A stretch of DNA of 64,000 bases from Methylobacterium indicum (GTDB lineage: Bacteria; Pseudomonadota; Alphaproteobacteria; Rhizobiales; Beijerinckiaceae), in NCBI RefSeq assembly GCF_001043895.1, contig NZ_JTHF01000063.1, positions 1 to 64,000 on the forward strand, written 5' to 3'. The position numbers and the translations under genes were made by a program. The notes beneath the pieces were generated by a model. The model saw only the letters and a list, made by a program, of their open reading frames with translations, ran no database searches and was not told the origin of the DNA. Shown here piece by piece: positions 59,102 to 64,000 of the stretch (the first letter of the stretch is position 1; every line of letters starts with the position of its first letter).

Positions 59102-60136
59102 ATGACCAAATACAAGCTCGAGTATATTTGGCTCGATGGTTACACCCCGACCCCGAACCTTCGCGGCAAGACCCAGATCAAGGCCTTCGACAGCTTCCCG
59201 ACCCTCGAGCAGCTTCCGCTCTGGGGCTTCGACGGCAGCTCGACCCAGCAGGCCGAGGGCAGCTCCTCCGATTGCGTGCTGAAGCCCGTCCGCCACTTCC
59301 CCGACCCGGCCCGCACCAACGGCGTTCTGGTCCTGTGCGAAGTCATGATGCCGGACGGCAAGACCCCGCACCCGTCGAACAAGCGCGCCACCATCCTGGA
59401 TGACGAAGGCGCCTGGTTCGGCTTCGAGCAGGAATACTTCTTCTACAAGAACGGCCGTCCGCTCGGCTTCCCCGAGACCGGCTACCCGGCGCCGCAGGGC
59501 CCGTACTACACCGGCGTCGGCTACTCGAACGTCGGCTCGGTCGCCCGCCAGATCGTCGAGGAGCATCTCGACCTCTGCCTCGCCGCCGGCATCAACCACG
59601 AGGGCATCAACGCCGAGGTGGCGAAGGGCCAGTGGGAGTTCCAGATCTTCGGCAAGGGCTCCAAGCGGGCCGCCGACGAGATGTGGATGGCGCGCTACCT
59701 GATGCAGCGCCTGTGCGAGAAGTACGAGATCGACATCGAGTACCATTGCAAGCCGCTCGGCGACACCGACTGGAACGGCTCGGGCATGCACGCCAACTTC
59801 TCGACCGCCTACATGCGGGAGGTCGGCGGCAAGGCCTATTTCGAGAAGCTGATGACGGCCTTCGGGGATGCCCGCGAGGACCACATCGCCGTCTACGGCC
59901 CGGACAACCACATGCGGCTGACCGGCAAGCACGAGACCGCCTCGATCCACACCTTCAGCTGGGGCGTGGCCGACCGCGGCGCCTCGATCCGGGTGCCCCA
60001 CAGCTTCGTCAACAACGACTACAAGGGCTACCTCGAGGATCGCCGCCCGAACTCGATGGGCGACCCCTACCAGATCGCCTCGCAGATCCTGAAGACCATC
60101 TCGACCGTCCCGACCGCGGTCTCGGCCGCGGCCTGA
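59102..60136 (+). CDS. glnII: Glutamine synthetase type II
   Basis: Eukaryotic-like GSII, an octamer/decamer-type enzyme that forms glutamine from glutamate, ammonia and ATP. 344 residues from ATG 59102, with GAGAGACG just before it. Features: YIWLDGYTPTPNLRGKT, LPLWGFDGSSTQQAEGSSSD, FGFEQEYFFYKNGRP, and NGSGMHANFST, all catalytic or metal-binding segments of GSII. Typical of rhizobia and relatives alongside GSI. Not adenylylated, so control is expected at transcription, in line with the sigma-54 promoter upstream. A strong hairpin ends the unit. Confidence 0.95.
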   Translation: MTKYKLEYIWLDGYTPTPNLRGKTQIKAFDSFPTLEQLPLWGFDGSSTQQAEGSSSDCVLKPVRHFPDPARTNGVLVLCEVMMPDGKTPHPSNKRATILDDEGAWFGFEQEYFFYKNGRPLGFPETGYPAPQGPYYTGVGYSNVGSVARQIVEEHLDLCLAAGINHEGINAEVAKGQWEFQIFGKGSKRAADEMWMARYLMQRLCEKYEIDIEYHCKPLGDTDWNGSGMHANFSTAYMREVGGKAYFEKLMTAFGDAREDHIAVYGPDNHMRLTGKHETASIHTFSWGVADRGASIRVPHSFVNNDYKGYLEDRRPNSMGDPYQIASQILKTISTVPTAVSAAA

Positions 60137-60161
60137 GACCCGGTAATCCGGTGATGGCGTG

Positions 60162-60193
60162 AACGGCGCGGGCCCCGACGGGCCCGCGCCGTT
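60162..60193 (+). terminator. Terminator hairpin of glnII
   Basis: AACGGCGCGGGCCC (60162-60175), loop CGAC, GGGCCCGCGCCGTT (60180-60193): a perfect 14-bp stem 25 bases after the glnII stop. Only a short T-rich tail follows. Confidence 0.75.
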
Positions 60194-60239
60194 CTGCTTT
60201 GGGGGGATGCGGCGGAGCTGTTCAGACAACAAGACTGTC

Positions 60240-60455
60240 GCGGGTTTCTCCTCTCCCCGCGGGCGGGGAGAGGCTTTCGCCCCCCTTGTCGGGGGCGAAA
60301 GGAGCGAAGGCGAATGCCGGAGCGAGGGTGAGGGGGTCTCGACGCGTGAGACTCCTGCGGAATCACCCCCTCACCCTCGCCCTTCGGGCTTGCCGCCGAC
60401 CCGACGAGGGGTCGGCAGCCCTCTCCCCGCCAGCGGGGAGAGGTGCAAACCCGCG
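60240..60455. repeat. Dispersed palindromic repeat, family A, copy 3
   Basis: 216 bases with terminal GCGGGTTT / AAACCCGC inverted ends, the CTCTCCCCGC/GCGGGGAGAG palindromes, and the central GAGGGTGAGGGGGT / ACCCCCTCACCCTC pair. The most complete of the three copies; its ends define the element best. It lies between glnII and the SDR gene. Confidence 0.87.
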
Positions 60456-60512
60456 CCTTCCTGTTCTGCCCGGCGCCGGCGGAGCGTGGAGGGGCGGAGC
60501 GCGGGACCGCCG

Positions 60513-61262
60513 TCAGTACGTCGCCCGGCCGCCCGACACGTCGAACACCGCACCCGTCGAGAACGACGCCTCCTCGCTCGCCAGGAAGCAGATCAGCGAG
60601 GTCACCTCGTCGATGGCGCCGAAGCGGCCGATCGGGATCTTCGACAGCATGAAGTCGATATGGGCTTGCGTCATCTGGTCGAAGATCGCGGTGCGCACCG
60701 CCGCCGGCGTGACGCAGTTCACCCGGATCTCCGACTTCGCCAGCTCCTTGCCGAGCGATTTCGTCAGCCCGATCACCCCGGCCTTGGAGGCCGAGTAGGC
60801 CGAGGCGTTGGGGTTGCCCTCCTTGCCGGCGATCGACGCGACGTTGACGATGCGGCCGTAGCCGCCCGCCTCCATCGCCGGCACCGCGGCCCGGTTGCAG
60901 TAGAACAGGCCGTTGAGGTTGACGTCGATCACGCGCTGCCATGCGTCGACGGGATAGTCGCGCAAGGGGGTGTTCGGCCCGGTGATGCCGGCGCTGCACA
61001 CCAGCACGTCGAGCCGGCCGCCGAGCGCCGCCAGGGTCTCGCGCATCCCGGCCTCGACCGCGGCGGCATCCGCGATGTCGAGGGCGCGGGCGTCGGCGGC
61101 ACCGGATTCGGCCTTGGCCGCCTCCAGCGCCGCGGCGTTGAGGTCCCAGAGCGCCACCGTCGCGCCCTCGGCCCTCAGCCGCGCGGCGACCGCGAGGCCG
61201 ATGCCGGAGGCGCCGCCGGTGACGAGGGCCGTGCGGCCCTCGAAGCGGTTCGGATACGTCAT
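60513..61262 (-). CDS. SDR-family dehydrogenase, likely 2-keto-3-deoxy-sugar-acid (L-rhamnonate/L-fuconate) 4-dehydrogenase
   Basis: 249-residue short-chain dehydrogenase. NAD-binding TGGASGIG is near 15-22, the catalytic Ser in NVASIAGKEG and the YSASK Tyr-Lys pair near 156-160. The C-terminal SFSTGAVFDVSGGRATY resembles SDRs that oxidise 2-keto-3-deoxy-L-fuconate or rhamnonate at C4. Directly downstream (four bases) of an FAH-family hydrolase, the enzyme that would cleave the resulting 2,4-diketo acid. Assigning a sugar is inference; a general 3-oxoacyl-type reductase is the alternative. Confidence 0.82.
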   Translation of the reverse strand: MTYPNRFEGRTALVTGGASGIGLAVAARLRAEGATVALWDLNAAALEAAKAESGAADARALDIADAAAVEAGMRETLAALGGRLDVLVCSAGITGPNTPLRDYPVDAWQRVIDVNLNGLFYCNRAAVPAMEAGGYGRIVNVASIAGKEGNPNASAYSASKAGVIGLTKSLGKELAKSEIRVNCVTPAAVRTAIFDQMTQAHIDFMLSKIPIGRFGAIDEVTSLICFLASEEASFSTGAVFDVSGGRATY

Positions 61263-61266
61263 CGCC

Positions 61267-62127
61267 TCACGCCTCCCGGCGCTGCCAGGCGGTGACGTCC
61301 TGGCGCTGCTCGCCGAGCTTCTCGATGCCGAGCGTCATCACGTCCCCGGCCTTGAGGAAGACCGGCTCGGGCTTCATGCCCATGCCGACGCCCGGCGGCG
61401 TGCCGGTGGTGATGACGTCGCCGGGCATCAGGGTCATGAAGCGGCTGACATAGGAGACGATCTGCGCGCAGGTGAAGATCATCGTCCGGGTGTTGCCGGT
61501 CTGCATGCGGCGGCCGTTGAGGTCGAGCCACATGTCGAGGCTCTGCGGATCGCCGACCTCGTCGGACGTCACGAGCCAGGGGCCGACCGGCCCGAACGTG
61601 TCGCAGCCCTTGCCCTTGTCCCAGGTGCCGCCGCGCTCGATCTGGTACTCGCGCTCCGAGACGTCGTTGACGAGGCAGTAGCCGGCGACGTGATCCAGCG
61701 CCTGCGCCTCCTCGACGTAGGATGCGCGGGTGCCGATGACGATGCCGAGCTCGACCTCCCAGTCGCTCTTCACCGAATCCTTGGGCAGCATCACCGGGTC
61801 GTTCGGGCCGGACAGCGAGCTGATCGCCTTGGTGAAGACGATCGGCTCCTTGGGCACCGGCAGGTTCGACTCGGCGGCGTGGTCCGCGAAGTTGAGCCCG
61901 ATGGCGATGAACTTGCCGACACCGGCCACCGGCGTTCCGAGGCGCGGCGCACCCTCGACCACCGGCAGGCTGGCGGCGTCGAGCGCGGCGAGGCGGGCGA
62001 GGGACTCCCTGGCGAGCGCCGCCGGGCCGAGATCCGGCAGGTGGCCGGACAGGTCGCGGATGCGGCCTTCGCCGTCGAGCAGGCCGGGCTTCTCCTGGCC
62101 CGCCGGGCCGTAGCGCAAGAGCTTCAT
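61267..62127 (-). CDS. Fumarylacetoacetate hydrolase-family enzyme, likely 2,4-diketo-3-deoxy-sugar-acid hydrolase
   Basis: 286 residues from ATG 62127 (MKLLRYGPAGQEKPGLLD). The FAH core is at about 70-280: AIGLNFADHAAES, the metal-binding acids in DWEVELGIVIG, GTWDKGKGCDTFGPVGPWLV, and GDVITTGTPPGVGMG. With the SDR gene it forms the last two steps of the non-phosphorylated L-rhamnose/L-fucose routes, giving pyruvate and a small hydroxy acid. Divergent from an IclR regulator, with a clear operator between them. Confidence 0.84.
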   Translation of the reverse strand: MKLLRYGPAGQEKPGLLDGEGRIRDLSGHLPDLGPAALARESLARLAALDAASLPVVEGAPRLGTPVAGVGKFIAIGLNFADHAAESNLPVPKEPIVFTKAISSLSGPNDPVMLPKDSVKSDWEVELGIVIGTRASYVEEAQALDHVAGYCLVNDVSEREYQIERGGTWDKGKGCDTFGPVGPWLVTSDEVGDPQSLDMWLDLNGRRMQTGNTRTMIFTCAQIVSYVSRFMTLMPGDVITTGTPPGVGMGMKPEPVFLKAGDVMTLGIEKLGEQRQDVTAWQRREA

Positions 62128-62265
62128 GGGCGTGTGACCTCCGTCGTGAGGTGCGCCGCCGCGGCGCACCGGGTTCGGGCGTGGCCGGGACGGGAGGCGG
62201 GTCGCGGCGGTCGCTCGCGCGGCGCCCTCGGGGTGTCCTCCGGCGGCCCTGGCGGCACGCCCACA

Positions 62266-62284
62266 GATCCCATATAGTGGGATC
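62266..62284. promoter_or_regulatory. Candidate IclR operator
   Basis: Perfect 7-bp inverted repeat GATCCCA-TATAG-TGGGATC in the 185 bases between the divergent FAH-type and IclR genes, followed at 62295-62303 by a third half-site ATGTGGGAC. It covers the probable IclR promoter. Confidence 0.65.
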
Positions 62285-62312
62285 TTATTCTTCTATGTGG
62301 GACGATACGCGC

Positions 62313-63089
62313 ATGGCCGCGAAGCCGTCAACCGGGGAGGGAGGAGCGGCGCCGGGCAGCCAGACGCTGTTGCGCGGCCTCGCGATCCTGGAGGCGGTGG
62401 CGGGCGGCGCCCGCGACCTCGCCGCTCTCTCGGCGGCGCTCGGCACCACCCGCAGCACCACCCACCGCCTCGCCGCCGCCTTGGTCGAGCAGCGCTACCT
62501 CACCTTCGCCCCGCGGGAGGGCTACGGGCTCGGTCCCAAGCTGCTCGAGCTCGGCTTTCGGGCCCAGCAGGCGGCGCCGGTGACCCGGGTGGCGCGGCCT
62601 CATCTCGACCGCCTGTCGGAATCCTGCGGCGACACCATCCATCTCGGCGTGCTGGAGGGGGAGTGGGCGCTCTACCTCGACAAGCTGCCGGGGCGCCGGC
62701 GCATCGCGATCAGCTCGCGGATCGGCGAGCGCCAGCCGGTCTGGTCGACCGGCCTCGGCAAGGCCCTGATCCTCGACCTCGACGAGGCGCGCTGGCGGGG
62801 CTTCTACCGCCTCGGCGAGGCACGGGGCGGCCACAGCCCCGATCTCGCGACCTGGCTCGAGCGGATGCGGGCCTACGCCGTGCGCGGCATCGCCTACGAC
62901 CGGGAGGAGAACGAGCCCGAGGTGCGCTGCGTCGCCGGGCCGATCCGCGACGCCAGTGGGGCGATCGTCGCGGCGTTCAGCGTTACCAGCACCGTCCAGT
63001 ACATGGACGAGGCCCGGATGGAGGACCTGGCCGGGACGGTGCGGGAGGTGGCGCTGGCGATCAGCCGGGATCTGGGCTGGGCGGGGTGA
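62313..63089 (+). CDS. IclR-family transcriptional regulator
   Basis: 258 residues from ATG 62313; an ATG at 62295 would add six residues and overlap the operator. The HTH is at about 15-65 (LLRGLAILEAVAGGARDLAAL, then TRSTTHRLAAALVEQRYL), and the IclR effector domain at about 90-250 (GVLEGEWALYLDKLPGRRRI and GVLEGE-type Gly-Leu loop WSTGLGKALILDLDE). It probably senses a sugar acid and controls the divergent FAH-SDR operon and itself. Confidence 0.86.
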   Translation: MAAKPSTGEGGAAPGSQTLLRGLAILEAVAGGARDLAALSAALGTTRSTTHRLAAALVEQRYLTFAPREGYGLGPKLLELGFRAQQAAPVTRVARPHLDRLSESCGDTIHLGVLEGEWALYLDKLPGRRRIAISSRIGERQPVWSTGLGKALILDLDEARWRGFYRLGEARGGHSPDLATWLERMRAYAVRGIAYDREENEPEVRCVAGPIRDASGAIVAAFSVTSTVQYMDEARMEDLAGTVREVALAISRDLGWAG

Positions 63090-63206
63090 GGGGCCGCGGG
63101 AGCACGCCCTGTCCCGCGGCTCCGCCGGGGGATGGCTGTGCCGCCGTGCTTGCCCCCGTCCGCCGCCTCCGGCACACCGGCGGGATCGCGGGCGGGTTCG
63201 GGCTCC

Positions 63207-64000
63207 ATGGCACTGGTCAAGAAGGCGAAGCTCGCGGCCCGGGACGGCACCCCTCTCGAGGCGGCCGTGGCCGGGAGCCGTCCGCCCGCGCCCGGCAGGA
63301 CCCTTTCGCCACCGACATCTCCCGCCGCATCCGCGAAGGGCGGCCGCGGGCCGGCGCGGGCACGCCGGCAGAAGGCGGTCGAGCGCCTGGGCGCGGCCAC
63401 CGAGGAGCTGGCCGCCAGCACCACCGAGGCCGCGGCGGCGGCCGAGGAGCTGAGCCGGGCGATGGAGCGGATCGCCGGCGGGGCCGAGGAATCGGCGGGC
63501 GCGGCGCAGGAATCCCTCGCCGCCGTCGCGGCGATCGTCGGGCGCCTCGGTGCCGCGCGGGAGCGGGCCGACCTGTCGCGCCGGCGCACCGGCGCGTTCC
63601 AGGCGAAGCTCGCCGAGGCCGGCGCCCAGGTCACCCAGTCGGTCGCGGGCCTCGAGGCCGAGGCCGGTCGTCAGGATGCTACGGTCGGCATCGTCGACGA
63701 GCTCGACCGGGCGACGGCGCGCATCGGCGACGTTACCGGGACGGTGGCGGGGCTTGCCGACCAGACCGGGCTGCTGGCCCTCAACGCCGCCCTCGAGGCG
63801 GGCCGGGCCGGCGAGCACGGCCGCGGCTTCGCGGTGGTGGCCGACGAGGTGCGGGCGCTCGCCGAGACCGCCGAGGCCGCCGCCGGCGAGGTGCGCGACC
63901 AGGCCGGTGCGATCCGGGCCGAGATCCGGGCGCTCGGCGCGGCGATCCGGGAGGCCGCCGCCCGGGCGGTGGCCGAGGCGGCGTCCGGCACCCGGGTCGC
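63207..64000 (+). CDS. Soluble methyl-accepting chemotaxis protein, partial (runs off window)
   Basis: Open from ATG 63207 to the end of the window (264 codons, no stop). No membrane segment or signal peptide. After a basic Ala/Pro-rich N-terminus, the rest is a chemoreceptor signalling coiled coil: [20 protein letters not shown], and the hairpin-type tip segment [20 protein letters not shown] followed by [16 protein letters not shown]. The usual tip [10 protein letters not shown] reads [10 protein letters not shown]. It would be a cytoplasmic receptor or HAMP-less signalling protein; its sensor, if any, lies beyond 64000. Confidence 0.8.
   Translation, partial: MALVKKAKLAARDGTPLEAAVAGSRPPAPGRTLSPPTSPAASAKGGRGPARARRQKAVERLGAATEELAASTTEAAAAAEELSRAMERIAGGAEESAGAAQESLAAVAAIVGRLGAARERADLSRRRTGAFQAKLAEAGAQVTQSVAGLEAEAGRQDATVGIVDELDRATARIGDVTGTVAGLADQTGLLALNAALEAGRAGEHGRGFAVVADEVRALAETAEAAAGEVRDQAGAIRAEIRALGAAIREAAARAVAEAASGTRV

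Overview
This window is about 70% G+C and reads as chromosomal sequence of an alphaproteobacterium of the Methylobacteriaceae/Rhizobiales kind. The signs are a eukaryotic-type glutamine synthetase II with a divergent DUF2735 gene, a pyruvate dehydrogenase operon whose E3 subunit carries its own lipoyl domain, the rimP-nusA-ylxR-infB-rbfA-truB order, a DUF6489 gene, purL-bolA-grxD synteny, and several families of palindromic intergenic repeats typical of this group. The genus (Methylobacterium-like) is inferred; no rRNA or tRNA gene was seen to confirm it.

Layout. 1-4.4 kb: urea ABC importer urtBCDE (its binding protein urtA is not in the window). 4.4-6.4 kb: a LysR regulator divergent from an Old Yellow Enzyme reductase. 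6.5-15.3 kb: the translation/transcription operon rimP, nusA, ylxR-L7Ae, infB, rbfA, truB, then a thioesterase. 15.5-21.8 kb: a LysR regulator followed by a complete oligopeptide-type ABC importer. 21.9 kb: a candidate small RNA with a strong terminator. 22-25.9 kb: CoA-acylating semialdehyde dehydrogenase and omega-aminotransferase (beta-alanine-type catabolism) divergent from a cupin-XRE regulator. 25.9-28.9 kb: GntR regulator, DapA-family lyase and FAD amino-acid dehydrogenase, which together look like part of a hydroxyproline pathway. 29.1-35.5 kb: paaZ, a chemoreceptor and malic enzyme. 36-42.2 kb: pyruvate dehydrogenase operon aceE-aceF-lpd. 42.4-49.5 kb: DUF6489, a LysR/VOC dioxygenase pair, a coiled-coil membrane protein, two tiny genes, a thioredoxin-reductase-like enzyme, grxD, DUF29 and bolA. 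49.8-58 kb: purL, a PepSY membrane protein, an orphan branched-chain-type binding protein, a CinA-type amidohydrolase, an FAD amine oxidase and glutaminase. 58.5-60.1 kb: DUF2735 and glnII. 60.5-63.1 kb: SDR and FAH-family hydrolase of a sugar-acid route, divergent from an IclR regulator. 63.2 kb to the end: a truncated soluble chemoreceptor.

How the genes work together. Nitrogen supply is a recurring theme: urea import, glutaminase, and glutamine synthetase II behind a sigma-54 type promoter. Several catabolic islands share one layout, a regulator beside its enzymes with a visible inverted repeat between them: LysR/OYE, XRE/aminotransferase, GntR/DapA, LysR/VOC and IclR/FAH; paaZ has a TetR-type operator but no regulator in view. 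Central carbon is covered by malic enzyme and pyruvate dehydrogenase.

I found no convincing new multi-gene system, no CRISPR array, no prophage and no intact insertion sequence. The items most worth a second look are non-coding: the small-RNA candidate near 21.9 kb, a set of operators, five families of palindromic repeats (two of which supply stop codons to neighbouring genes), an apparent ATT start codon, and a 15-bp tandem repeat that seems to have grown out of the bolA stop region next to an inserted DUF29 gene.
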